43,925 bases of DNA from Gammaproteobacteria bacterium. GTDB lineage: Bacteria > Pseudomonadota > Gammaproteobacteria > Arenicellales > Poriferihabitantaceae. Numbering within the stretch: the first letter of the stretch is position 1; each line of letters begins with the position of its first letter. Below, in pieces: positions 1 to 7,859 of this stretch. The notes beneath the pieces were generated by a model. It worked only from the letters and a program-made list of their open reading frames with translations, had not been told where the DNA came from and did not search any database. The translations under genes were made by a program, and so were the position numbers. The DNA lies in NCBI GenBank assembly GCA_030432755.1, contig JAUILZ010000024.1, positions 1 through 43,925 on the forward strand. Reading direction: 5' to 3'.

Positions 1-110
1 ATGTAGGCCATGTTGGGGTACCAGAGGACGTCGAAGACCCGGATCAGCACCAGTTCCAGCAGCAGGGAGGCCAGGGCGATACTGAAGACGCCAAACGCTT
101 TCTTGTTCAT
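1..110 (-). CDS. Membrane protein N-terminus, spermidine-synthase-like family (partial)
   Basis: Only the first 36 codons lie inside the window; the gene runs off the left edge. The ATG is at 110 on the minus strand. The peptide starts MNKKAFGVF and continues with a strongly hydrophobic stretch containing ASLLLELVLIRVFDVLWYPN. The pattern of small residues, then LLLEL, R-x-F and a short aromatic stretch resembles the first membrane helix of large multi-pass proteins that carry a spermidine-synthase-like methyltransferase domain. That is a resemblance from memory, based on one helix, so the family call is tentative. That a real membrane protein starts here is more secure, because it begins with MNKK before a hydrophobic helix and stays open to the edge. 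It is divergent from the Fe-S carrier gene, with a 310-base gap between the two starts. Confidence 0.5.
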   Translation of the reverse strand, partial: MNKKAFGVFSIALASLLLELVLIRVFDVLWYPNMAY

Positions 111-420
111 CAGGGGGGGATTGGGGAATCGGGTCGCCAGAACGGGCGGCTTGAATACGCCCCGTGAGCGTCCACTCCGGGACGGCGCTCCGGGCTCCAG
201 AAAAGGGGCGTATTCTATCCGATTTGCCGGGCGGCTTTGGGCGCGTGTTCAGTGACCCCGTGGCGGCGCGAAATGCAGCGATTCCGGATCACGCGGCCCC
301 TCGGCGGGCTTGATTCCGCATGGCCTGGACCCACCTTGACAGCATGGGCGCAGACCCACTCGAATGCTAGAATCCGGACATTGCAAATGTCCGCGCTTCC
401 CGATCCAAGAGCACCTGACA
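111..420. other. Divergent intergenic region, no gene seen
   Basis: This 310-base stretch separates a minus-strand membrane protein gene from the plus-strand Fe-S carrier gene. I see no convincing coding region: the open frames crossing it lack a ribosome-binding site and family features. Two -10-like hexamers are visible, TAGAAT on the minus strand at 217-212 and TAGAAT on the plus strand at 368-373. They fit promoters for the two divergent genes, although neither has a good -35 at normal spacing. Confidence 0.5.
365..373 (+). promoter_or_regulatory. Candidate extended -10 promoter of the iscA-like gene
   Basis: TGC-TAGAAT reads as an extended -10 element (TGN plus a one-mismatch hexamer) and lies 47 bases before the ATG at 421. 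A TTGACA at 336-341 is 26 bases away, too far to act as its -35. Confidence rests on the -10 alone. Confidence 0.4.
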
Positions 421-747
421 ATGTCCATCACCCTTACCGAATCCGCCGCCGAACGCGTCACCCAGCAACTGGCAGACCGCCGGGGAATACTCGGGCTCAA
501 GCTGGCGGTGAAGACTTCCGGTTGTTCCGGCCTCGCCTACGTCCTCGACTTCGCCGAGGAGGCTGGCGACGACGAACGTGTGTTCGAGAGCCGCGGGGTG
601 AAGGTGGTCGTCAACGCGGATCACCTCAAGTTCCTCGAGGGTACCGAGATCGACTACGTCGAGGACGGACTGTCCTCGGTATTTCATTTCCGCAACCCCA
701 ATGTCACCGAGCAGTGTGGCTGCGGGGAGAGCTTCACCGTCAACTGA
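421..747 (+). CDS. iscA: A-type iron-sulfur cluster carrier (IscA/ErpA/SufA family)
   Basis: This 108-residue protein is the usual size for A-type carriers, which accept Fe-S clusters from the scaffold and pass them to apo-enzymes in the cytoplasm. The three cluster-binding cysteines are present: Cys35 in CSG, and Cys99 and Cys101 in CGCGES, giving the C-x63-C-x-C spacing of the family. The ATG at 421 is chosen because the protein then begins MSITLTESAAERV, matching family N-termini; an upstream in-frame ATG at 364 would add 19 residues unlike the family. It stands alone: iscS, iscU, hscBA and fdx are not adjacent, although ndk, which follows the isc operon in some gammaproteobacteria, is the second gene downstream. 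IscA, ErpA and SufA cannot be separated with certainty by eye, so the symbol is provisional. Confidence 0.85.
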   Translation: MSITLTESAAERVTQQLADRRGILGLKLAVKTSGCSGLAYVLDFAEEAGDDERVFESRGVKVVVNADHLKFLEGTEIDYVEDGLSSVFHFRNPNVTEQCGCGESFTVN

Positions 748-838
748 CGGTCGCGCGGCGCGTTCCGGCCGACGCGCCGAACCATTGACCTTCGCGCCGG
801 GATCACGTTCCCGGCGCAGTTCCGCGGCATTTCCCGGC

Positions 839-2191
839 ATGACCAGTATTCCTGTTGCTCCTCCGGCGATGCGCGTCGGCGCAGGCCCGTCCGTTGCGGT
901 GGCGACCATGGGATGCAAGGTCAATACCTTTGAATCGGCACTCATCGAGGAGAAGCTCGCGGACAACGGCTTTCGCCGCGCCGTCGATCCCTCGGCTGCC
1001 GAGGTGCGCATCATCAATACCTGCACCGTCACCCTGGAGGCGGATCGCCAGGCGCGCCAGCAGGTGCGCCGCATCATCCGCGACAACCCGGATGCCTGGG
1101 TGGTGGTGACCGGCTGCTATGCGCAGACCGATCCCGAGGCCTGCGCAGCGATCCCGGGGGTCGATCTCGTGGTGGGCAATGCGCGCAAGCTCGAGATACC
1201 CGCACTCCTCGCACCGATGATGGCGCGCGCCCTGCCGCCGGTGATGGTGGACGACGTCGACGCCGATGTCGGCCTGCCGGACCAGCTCGTGAGCGGCTTC
1301 GAGGGCCGCACCCGCGCCTTCGTCCAGGTGCAGCAGGGCTGCGACCGCGGTTGCACCTTTTGTATCATTCACACTGCGCGCGGGCCGAACCGGTCGTTCG
1401 ACCGGGACATGATCCGTCGCCAGGTGGAACGCCTCGTGCTGAACGGCTATCGCGAGGTGGTGCTCTGCGGGGTGGACATCGGCTCCTACGGCGAGGATCG
1501 AGGTGAACGGGAGGGACTCGAGGACCTGCTCCAGCATCTGCTTGCGATCCCGCTGCCTTTCCGTCTGCGCCTCAGCTCCATCGATCCCGCCCATGTCAGC
1601 GACCGGCTGGTGGCGTTGATGGCGGGCAATCCCGACCGCGTCTGTCCGCACCTGCATCTCTCGATGCAGAGCGGCAATACCCTGATCCTGAAGCGCATGC
1701 GCCGCCGCGCCACGCGCGAGATCCTCTTCGATCGCGTCGGCGCCCTGCGCGCGGCGCTGCCGTCGGCGGTGCTCTCCGCCGATGTCATGGTGGGTTTTCC
1801 CACCGAGAACGACGCGCATTTCCGCGAATCACTGGACGCCGTCGAATCCCTCGACATCGCTTTTCCCCACGTGTTCTCCTACTCGAAGCGCCCGGGCACC
1901 CCGGCGGCCCGGATACCGAGCCAGGTGCCGCCTGCCGAGAAAAAGGCGCGCGCGGTGGCGATGCGCGCCGCTGGCGAGCGCGTGCGCGACCGGGTGGGTG
2001 CAGCGCTGGTGGGTCGGCATCTGCCGGTGCTGGTGGAACGGCAGGGCGCGAGCGAGGGCGATGGCTTGAGCGGGCGCGCGGACAATTATTTTACCTGCCA
2101 GCTGCCGGCCACCGCCACGTCGGATGACTGGCAAGAGATTGAAATCACAGGATTCCGCCACGGCGTGCTCGTTGCCCGTGGGGCGGCCTAA
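839..2191 (+). CDS. mtaB: tRNA t6A37 methylthiotransferase MtaB
   Basis: MtaB is a radical-SAM enzyme that adds a methylthio group to t6A at position 37 of tRNAs reading ANN codons, giving ms2t6A. The 450-residue product has the methylthiotransferase layout. An N-terminal domain carries cysteines for the auxiliary 4Fe-4S cluster: Cys26 in MGCKVN, Cys62 in NTCTVT and Cys93 in TGCYAQ. The radical-SAM domain has Cys168, Cys172 and Cys175 in GCDRGCTFC, and the C-terminus resembles a TRAM RNA-binding domain. GCKVN and the following THTARGPNRS-like stretch favour MtaB over MiaB or RimO. ATG 839 is preferred because it lies beyond the iscA stop; ATG 869 is an alternative, and neither has a strong ribosome-binding site. 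Bacillus YqeV is the best-studied relative, and Escherichia coli lacks this enzyme. Confidence 0.87.
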   Translation: MTSIPVAPPAMRVGAGPSVAVATMGCKVNTFESALIEEKLADNGFRRAVDPSAAEVRIINTCTVTLEADRQARQQVRRIIRDNPDAWVVVTGCYAQTDPEACAAIPGVDLVVGNARKLEIPALLAPMMARALPPVMVDDVDADVGLPDQLVSGFEGRTRAFVQVQQGCDRGCTFCIIHTARGPNRSFDRDMIRRQVERLVLNGYREVVLCGVDIGSYGEDRGEREGLEDLLQHLLAIPLPFRLRLSSIDPAHVSDRLVALMAGNPDRVCPHLHLSMQSGNTLILKRMRRRATREILFDRVGALRAALPSAVLSADVMVGFPTENDAHFRESLDAVESLDIAFPHVFSYSKRPGTPAARIPSQVPPAEKKARAVAMRAAGERVRDRVGAALVGRHLPVLVERQGASEGDGLSGRADNYFTCQLPATATSDDWQEIEITGFRHGVLVARGAA

Positions 2192-2201
2192 GGGGTACAA
2201 T
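2172..2201 (+). promoter_or_regulatory. Candidate ndk promoter
   Basis: TTGCCC at 2172-2177 and TACAAT at 2196-2201 are separated by 18 bases and lie at the very end of mtaB, about 70 bases before the ndk start. The AAGGGGTACAAT string recurs upstream of relA (20889-20900), which suggests a shared -10 context. Confidence 0.42.
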
Positions 2202-2272
2202 CGGCGGCGCATTTTTCCTGCTTTCCGGGATGATTCCCGGTGGGCGCTTTCACCTGTTTACCGGAGTATTTG

Positions 2273-2704
2273 ATGGCCATCGAGCGCACCTTTTCCATTG
2301 TCAAACCCGACGCAGTCGCCAAGAACGTGATCGGCAAAATCTACCAGCGTTTCGAGGACGCCGGTCTGCGCATCGTCGCGGCGCGCATGGTGCACCTCAG
2401 CCGGGAGCAGGCGCAGGATTTCTATGCCGTACACAAGGAGCGCCCGTTCTACAATGACCTGGTGGAATTCATGATTTCCGGCCCGGTGATGGTGCAGGTG
2501 CTCGAGGGCGAGAATGCCATAGCGAAGAACCGCGAGGTCATGGGCGCCACCAATCCCGCGGACGCTGCGCCGGGCACCATCCGCGCAGATTTCGCGAAGA
2601 CCGTTGACGAGAACGCGGTCCACGGCAGCGATGCGCCGGAAACCGCCGCCCAGGAGATCGCGTTCTTCTTCGCCGACGACCAGATCTGTCCGCGCACCCG
2701 CTGA
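2273..2704 (+). CDS. ndk: Nucleoside diphosphate kinase
   Basis: Ndk transfers the gamma phosphate of ATP to nucleoside diphosphates through a phospho-histidine, balancing NTP and dNTP pools in the cytoplasm. The 143-residue product is exactly the usual bacterial length. It starts [14 protein letters not shown] and carries the catalytic His117 in [13 protein letters not shown] 2273 is chosen because GGAG at 2263-2266 sits 6 bases upstream and the protein then matches the family start. The downstream order ndk, rlmN, pilF, rodZ is the standard gammaproteobacterial arrangement. It probably has its own promoter at 2172-2201. Identification is secure. Confidence 0.97.
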   Translation: MAIERTFSIVKPDAVAKNVIGKIYQRFEDAGLRIVAARMVHLSREQAQDFYAVHKERPFYNDLVEFMISGPVMVQVLEGENAIAKNREVMGATNPADAAPGTIRADFAKTVDENAVHGSDAPETAAQEIAFFFADDQICPRTR

Positions 2705-2730
2705 TCACGCATCCCTGACGCCCCCGACCG

Positions 2731-3867
2731 ATGAACGCCGACAGTACCAATCTCCTCTCCCTGGATCGACGGGGACTGGAGGCGTTCTTCGCCGGCATGG
2801 GGGAGAAGCCGTTCCGCAGCCGCCAGCTCATGCAGTGGATCTACCAGCGCAAGGTGATTCGCCCCGACGACATGACCGATCTCAGCAAGGCGCTCAGGTC
2901 GCGCCTCGCGGAGCACAGTTGCGTCCAGCTGCCACAGATCGCGAGCCAGCAGGTTTCCGCGGACGGCACCTGCAAGTGGCTCCTCAGGCTGCACGACGGC
3001 AGCGGTATCGAGACCGTGTTCATTCCCGAGGATGACCGCGGCACGCTCTGCGTGTCCTCCCAGGTGGGTTGCAGCCTCAACTGCAGCTTCTGCGCCACCG
3101 CGCGCCAGGGATTCCGCCGCAACCTGACGGTGGACGAGATCATCGGCCAGGTGTGGATCGCCAATGACGCCCTCGAGGCACTCGGGTATCGTCACCCCAA
3201 TGCCGCGGAACACGGCGTGTCGGATCACCGCCGGCCGGTCACCAACGTGGTGATGATGGGCATGGGCGAGCCGCTGGTGAACTTCGACAACGTTGTCGCG
3301 GCGATGAACCTGATGATGGACGACTTCAGCTTCGGCCTGTCGCGCCGCCGGGTGACTCTCAGCACCGCCGGCATGGTGCCGGCGATGGACCGCCTGCGCG
3401 AGACCTGCCCGGTAAGTCTCGCGGTGTCGCTGCACGCGCCGGACGACGAGTTGCGCGACGAGCTCGTGCCGCTCAATCGCAAGTATCCGATCGCCGTGCT
3501 GCTCGACGCCTGCCGGCGTTACGTCGAGGACTCCGGTCGCCAGCGCATCACCTTCGAATACGTGATGCTGGACGGGGTCAACGACACCCCGGCGCATGCG
3601 CGCAAGCTCGCGGGACTGCTGCGAGACATCCCGTCCAAGGTCAACCTGATCCCGTTCAACCCGTTCCCCGGTGTGCCATACGGGCGCAGCGACGGCGCTG
3701 TGATCGACCAGTTCCGCGACATCCTGCTGGAGCGCAACGTGTTCACCGTGACCCGGCGCACCCGCGGCGACGACATCGACGCAGCCTGTGGTCAGCTGGC
3801 CGGGGATTTCATCGACCGCACCCGGCGCTCCGAACGGCTGCGCCGGGTGGCGGCGCCGGTGCGTTGA
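2731..3867 (+). CDS. rlmN: 23S rRNA/tRNA adenine-C2 methyltransferase RlmN
   Basis: RlmN is a dual-specificity radical-SAM methyltransferase that methylates C2 of A2503 in 23S rRNA and A37 in some tRNAs, supporting translational fidelity. The 378-residue protein matches the family length (384 in E. coli). The radical-SAM cluster cysteines are Cys114, Cys118 and Cys121 in GCSLNCSFC, and the catalytic methyl-carrying cysteine is likely Cys353 in DAACGQ. The N-terminal helical domain contains [14 protein letters not shown], typical of the family. It starts 26 bases after ndk, and its TGA overlaps a possible TTG start of the next gene, so ndk through rodZ are probably cotranscribed. Confidence 0.96.
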   Translation: MNADSTNLLSLDRRGLEAFFAGMGEKPFRSRQLMQWIYQRKVIRPDDMTDLSKALRSRLAEHSCVQLPQIASQQVSADGTCKWLLRLHDGSGIETVFIPEDDRGTLCVSSQVGCSLNCSFCATARQGFRRNLTVDEIIGQVWIANDALEALGYRHPNAAEHGVSDHRRPVTNVVMMGMGEPLVNFDNVVAAMNLMMDDFSFGLSRRRVTLSTAGMVPAMDRLRETCPVSLAVSLHAPDDELRDELVPLNRKYPIAVLLDACRRYVEDSGRQRITFEYVMLDGVNDTPAHARKLAGLLRDIPSKVNLIPFNPFPGVPYGRSDGAVIDQFRDILLERNVFTVTRRTRGDDIDAACGQLAGDFIDRTRRSERLRRVAAPVR

Positions 3868-3872
3868 AGCGG

Positions 3873-4646
3873 ATGTTGCGGACCAGGTCATTGCGCGCGC
3901 CGGCCGCGGCCATGCTGGCGATGTTGCTGGCGGGCTGCGCCACCACCGGGTCCCAGGCGCCGCAAAAGTGGGATCCCGAGCGACGCGTCGACGCCCACGT
4001 CGCGCTGGGCCTCGACTACCTGCGGCGCGGTCAGTACGACGTCTCCCGCGAGGAACTCGATCTCGCGATTTCCATCGATCCCAATTCCGACAGCGCGCAT
4101 CACGCCAAGGCGCTGCTGCTGGCGACGACCGGTTACGACGACGAGGCGCGCGAAGGATTTGCCAGGGCCGTGCGCCTCAATCCCTACAACTATGTCGCGG
4201 TCAACGACTACGGCATCTTTCTCTGTCAACAGGGTCAGTACGACGCCGGCCTCAAGGTGCTTAACCCGATCCAGGAACGTGCCGACAATCGCTCTCGGGC
4301 GAATACCTGGCTCGGGATCGGACTGTGTCACTATCGCGCGGAAAAGCTGGACATTGCCCAGGAATATCTGCGCCGCGTACTCGACGTAAATCCCGGACTT
4401 CCCCAGGCTCTCGAGTTGATGGCCGACATCACGTACCGCGAGGGGAGGTTCCTCTCGTCCCGCGCATTCGTCGAGCGTTACATGTCCACCGGCGCGATGA
4501 CTGAACGCATCCTGGTAACCGGCGCCAATACGGAGCTTCAGCTCGGCGATCCGGAAAAGGCGCAGCAGTATGTCGCCGAACTGCGCCGGCTGTATCCGGA
4601 ATCGACTTCGCTTGCCGCGTTCAGCACGCTGCCCGCCACACAGTGA
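3873..4646 (+). CDS. pilF: Type IV pilus biogenesis/stability lipoprotein PilF (PilW)
   Basis: PilF is an outer-membrane lipoprotein of tetratricopeptide repeats that serves as the pilotin needed for assembly of the PilQ secretin. The 257-residue product has a lipoprotein signal peptide with lipobox LLAGC (Cys22), followed by several TPR helices such as HVALGLDYLRRGQYDVSREE and the stretch ending in SIDPNSDSAHHAKALLLA. Position between rlmN and rodZ is the conserved location of pilF. ATG 3873 is chosen; a TTG at 3864 overlapping the rlmN stop would add MKR and cannot be excluded. No other pilus genes are in the window, so the presence of type IV pili is inferred only from this gene. Confidence 0.9.
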   Translation: MLRTRSLRAPAAAMLAMLLAGCATTGSQAPQKWDPERRVDAHVALGLDYLRRGQYDVSREELDLAISIDPNSDSAHHAKALLLATTGYDDEAREGFARAVRLNPYNYVAVNDYGIFLCQQGQYDAGLKVLNPIQERADNRSRANTWLGIGLCHYRAEKLDIAQEYLRRVLDVNPGLPQALELMADITYREGRFLSSRAFVERYMSTGAMTERILVTGANTELQLGDPEKAQQYVAELRRLYPESTSLAAFSTLPATQ

Positions 4647-5791
4647 ACAAGCCCCTGGAAAGCGACTCACCGGCATTGGGCATCCCGTCGCCGGGCCTTC
4701 TCCTTTCAGCCCGGCGTGAAGAGTACGGCTGGTCGATCCGCGAGGTAGCGCGGGCGCTGCATCTGTCCGAGCGCCAGGTGGAGGCCATCGAGCGCGACGA
4801 CTATGCGCACCTGCCGGGCAAGACCTACGTCATGGGCTACTGGCGAAACTATGCGCAGTTGCTCGACATTCCCATCGAGGCCTCCGTCCAGGTCCATCGC
4901 GCCAACCTGAGTGGCGTCAAGGGTTCGATCACGCTGGCCAGGGGACATGGCGAAGATCACGGCAAGGACGAGCGTTCGCGCAAGCGCGCGGCGGTATTGT
5001 TCGGCATGCTGCTGGCCGCCTTCCTGGGCGCGGTCTGGTACTGGCAGGATCCCGACGCCGACCTGTCCCACTGGATTGGCGCCGGCATGGACAACCTGGC
5101 GAATCGCAATGGCGAGGCACCTGTTCCAGGCGACACGACACCGGCGGTAGCGCCGGCCCCCGTTCCGGAACCGGTGTCTCCCGTCGAGGAGTCCATCCTC
5201 GCACTTCCCGAGCCGAATTTTACCGGCGAGGAAGACCAGCAGACGGTGGAAATCAACACCCGTGGCTACGAGGTGCTGGTCGCCGAACTGCCACTGTCAC
5301 GCCCGGACCTGGTGTACCAGCGCAGCGAACCCGTTGAAGCCCCGGAGGGCGCGGTCGTTGCCGCAACCGATAGTGCCGCGACAACAGAACAGCCCGCGGG
5401 CGGTGCTCAGCCGGCCCAGGCAACCGGCAACCAGGTCAGCACTCCCGCGCCGGCCAGCACTGCGCCCGCGCCTTCCACCGAGGCCACGGTGGCCACTGCC
5501 CCCGCGCCCCAGCAACCCCCCGCCGCCCCCGAGCCGACCACCACCGGCGACAACCGGATCGCGTTCCAGGTTTCCAGGGAGTCCTGGATCGACGTGCGTG
5601 ACTCGAGTGGCGAACGCCTGATCTACCGCACGGTGAATCGCGGCGAGGACATCCGCCTGGCCGGGGTGCCGCCGTATCACGTCTTCATCGGTAGCGCGGA
5701 AGGCGTCAGCGTGCTTTACCAGGGCAGGGAAGTGCCTTTCAAGGTGCACGAGAGCGGCCTCTTCGCAAGATTCGAGGTGGGCGCGCAGTAA
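4643..5791 (+). CDS. rodZ: Cytoskeleton-associated protein RodZ
   Basis: RodZ is a bitopic inner-membrane protein that links MreB filaments to the elongasome and sets rod shape. The 382-residue product has the full layout. A cytoplasmic helix-turn-helix domain spans about residues 18-85 (REEYGWSIREVARALHLSE, RDDYAHLPGKTYVMGY). A positively charged segment is followed by a membrane helix at about 115-134, then a long Pro/Ala/Thr-rich periplasmic linker at about 235-305, and a C-terminal DUF4115-type beta domain at about 310-380. The GTG start at 4643 overlaps the pilF TGA (4644-4646), which implies translational coupling. In most relatives ispG follows directly; here it does not. Confidence 0.93.
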   Translation: MNKPLESDSPALGIPSPGLLLSARREEYGWSIREVARALHLSERQVEAIERDDYAHLPGKTYVMGYWRNYAQLLDIPIEASVQVHRANLSGVKGSITLARGHGEDHGKDERSRKRAAVLFGMLLAAFLGAVWYWQDPDADLSHWIGAGMDNLANRNGEAPVPGDTTPAVAPAPVPEPVSPVEESILALPEPNFTGEEDQQTVEINTRGYEVLVAELPLSRPDLVYQRSEPVEAPEGAVVAATDSAATTEQPAGGAQPAQATGNQVSTPAPASTAPAPSTEATVATAPAPQQPPAAPEPTTTGDNRIAFQVSRESWIDVRDSSGERLIYRTVNRGEDIRLAGVPPYHVFIGSAEGVSVLYQGREVPFKVHESGLFARFEVGAQ

Positions 5792-5868
5792 CCACCGCGA
5801 CCACCGCGGGTAAACTCCCCTCGCATTTCATCTGGCCGGCCGTTGCCGCCGGCGCCACCGATCGACGC

Positions 5869-7143
5869 ATGAATACGAAAATCCAGGCAGTCAAGGGCAT
5901 GAACGATCTCCTGCCCGGGCAGATAGAACATTGGCACCGCGTGGAGGCGGTGTTGCGCGACGTGGCATGGCGCTACGGTTACCAGGAGATACGCACCCCG
6001 GTGCTGGAGAAGACGGAACTCTTCCGCCAGTCCATCGGCGACCAGACGGATATCGTGGAAAAGGAGATGTACGTGTTCGAGGATGCCGGCGGCGTGAGCC
6101 TCGCGCTGCGTCCCGAGGCCACCGCGAGCACGGTGCGCGCCGGCAACGAGCACGGCCTGTTTCACAATCGCCAGCAACGCCTGTGGTACATGGGGCCCAT
6201 GTTCCGCCGCGAGCGACCGCAGAAGGGCCGCTATCGCCAGTTCCACCAGTTCGGTATCGAGGCCTTCGGCTGGCCGGGACCGGACGTCGACGCCGAGGTG
6301 ATCCGCGTGGGCGCGCGCATCTGGCAGGAGCTCGGCGTGGGCGGCGTGCGCCTGCATCTCAATACGCTCGGTTCTCCCGACGCCCGCGCGCGCTACCGCG
6401 ATGCGCTCAGCGCCTATTTCCAGGATCACCGCGATGCGCTCGACGAGGACAGCCTGCGCCGGCTCGAACGCAACCCGCTCAGGATTCTCGACAGCAAGGC
6501 GCCTGCCACGCGCGAGATCGTCGACAAGGCGCCCTCGATCATGGACTTCCTCGATCCTCGGGCGCGCGCGGACTTCGAAGCGCTTTGCGACTCGCTGACC
6601 CGCTCCGGCCTTGATCCGGTGATCGATATCCGTTTGGTGCGCGGCCTCGACTACTACACCAGCACGGTATTCGAATGGGTTACCGACCAGCTCGGCGCGC
6701 AGAGCGCGGTCTGCGCCGGCGGCCGCTACGATGGCCTCGTGGAACAACGCGGCGGTCGTCCCACGCCGGCGGTGGGTTTCGCCATGGGGATCGAACGCCT
6801 GGTGGAACTGATGGCGGTGCAGTCCGCCCATGACGACAGCGCGCGGCTCGACGTCTACCTGGTTTCCCTGGTGGAACAGCAGCATGCGGTAACCATCGGC
6901 GAGACGCTGCGCGATGCCGGACTGCGTGTCTGCGAACACTGCGGTGGCGGCAAGCTCGCCAACCGGATGAAACGCGCGGACCAGAGTGGCGCCCGCTTTG
7001 CCGTCATCATCGGCGACGAGGAAGTCGCGGACGGCAGTGTACAATTGAAGAACCTCAGGGGCGACGGCGGACAGCAGCGCGTTGCGCGCACGGAACTGGC
7101 GGATACCCTGCGTCGGATGACCGCTGACGATACCGCGCGCTGA
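5869..7143 (+). CDS. hisS: Histidyl-tRNA synthetase
   Basis: HisRS charges tRNA-His in the cytoplasm. The 424-residue product has class II synthetase motifs: motif 1 in the first 70 residues, motif 2 in RPEATASTVRAG and MGPMFRRERPQKGRYRQFHQ, and the HisRS signatures RGLDYYTSTVFEW and AGGRYDGLV. Motif 3 is GFAMGIERL. The C-terminal anticodon-binding domain covers about residues 325-420. The family N-terminus (KIQAVKGMNDLLP) supports ATG 5869. It lies 77 bases after rodZ and 53 bases before yfgM, in the conserved order hisS-yfgM-bamB-der. Confidence 0.97.
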   Translation: MNTKIQAVKGMNDLLPGQIEHWHRVEAVLRDVAWRYGYQEIRTPVLEKTELFRQSIGDQTDIVEKEMYVFEDAGGVSLALRPEATASTVRAGNEHGLFHNRQQRLWYMGPMFRRERPQKGRYRQFHQFGIEAFGWPGPDVDAEVIRVGARIWQELGVGGVRLHLNTLGSPDARARYRDALSAYFQDHRDALDEDSLRRLERNPLRILDSKAPATREIVDKAPSIMDFLDPRARADFEALCDSLTRSGLDPVIDIRLVRGLDYYTSTVFEWVTDQLGAQSAVCAGGRYDGLVEQRGGRPTPAVGFAMGIERLVELMAVQSAHDDSARLDVYLVSLVEQQHAVTIGETLRDAGLRVCEHCGGGKLANRMKRADQSGARFAVIIGDEEVADGSVQLKNLRGDGGQQRVARTELADTLRRMTADDTAR

Positions 7144-7196
7144 CGGGCGCGCCCCGGAACAATTCAAACACGACCCGAATAACATCGGCACAACCT

Positions 7197-7859
7197 GTGA
7201 ATACGACCATGGTGAAAGAGCCCAATCCGCAATTTGCCGAGGACGAGGATCTCGAACGCGCGCGCGCCTTCTGGAAGGAGAACGGGCGCTCCATCATCGC
7301 CGGCATCGTCCTCGGGGTGGGCGCGATCGGTGGCTGGAACGGATGGAACATCTGGCAGAAAAGCCAGGGCGAGGACGCCTCCATGCTGTACCAGAACCTG
7401 CGCGCGGACGATATCGAATTGTCCGCCGCGGCGTCCCTGGCGGAAGACCTGATGGCGGATTATTCCGGTTCTCCCTACGCGGTGAACGGCGCGCTGATGA
7501 TGGCGAAGAAGTCGGTGGAGGCGGGCGATCCCGCGGAAGCGCGGCGTTACCTCAAATGGGCGCTGGAGCATGCGGGGGATGAAGCCCTCGGCCATGTCTC
7601 GCGCCTGCGCCTGGCCCAGGTCGCCCTCGACGAGGGCGATGCAGCAGGCGCACTGGATACCCTCGGCGCGGCAGGTGCCGCGGCGCAGTCTGGCCCGTTC
7701 GCCGCGCGCTACCAGGAGCTGACGGGTGATGCCGAGGCGGCCCGCGGGGAAATCGAGGCCGCGCGCAAGGCCTGGGAAACGAGCCTGGAACTCCTCCCCG
7801 TGGGCGATCCAGCGGCGCGCCTGCTGCAACTCAAGCTCGATAATCTCGGCAAGTTATGA
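7197..7859 (+). CDS. yfgM: Ancillary SecYEG translocon subunit YfgM
   Basis: YfgM is an inner-membrane protein with a periplasmic tetratricopeptide-like domain that associates with SecYEG and the chaperone PpiD. The 220-residue product has a short cytoplasmic N-terminus containing the acidic EDEDLERARAFWKENG, one membrane helix at about residues 31-50, and a periplasmic all-helical domain. The start is GTG 7197, or ATG 7209 four codons later; neither has a strong ribosome-binding site, so the start is uncertain by a few residues. Placement between hisS and bamB is conserved. The stop overlaps the ATG of bamB by 3 bases, so the two are likely translationally coupled. Confidence 0.9.
   Translation: MNTTMVKEPNPQFAEDEDLERARAFWKENGRSIIAGIVLGVGAIGGWNGWNIWQKSQGEDASMLYQNLRADDIELSAAASLAEDLMADYSGSPYAVNGALMMAKKSVEAGDPAEARRYLKWALEHAGDEALGHVSRLRLAQVALDEGDAAGALDTLGAAGAAAQSGPFAARYQELTGDAEAARGEIEAARKAWETSLELLPVGDPAARLLQLKLDNLGKL

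Noticed and set aside
336..341. Perfect TTGACA upstream of the iscA-like gene as a -35 box
   Set aside because: It is 26 bases from the only good -10 (368-373), outside the workable spacing range.
5716..7191. 491-codon open frame on the minus strand opposite hisS
   Set aside because: Shadow of hisS with no family features or ribosome-binding site.
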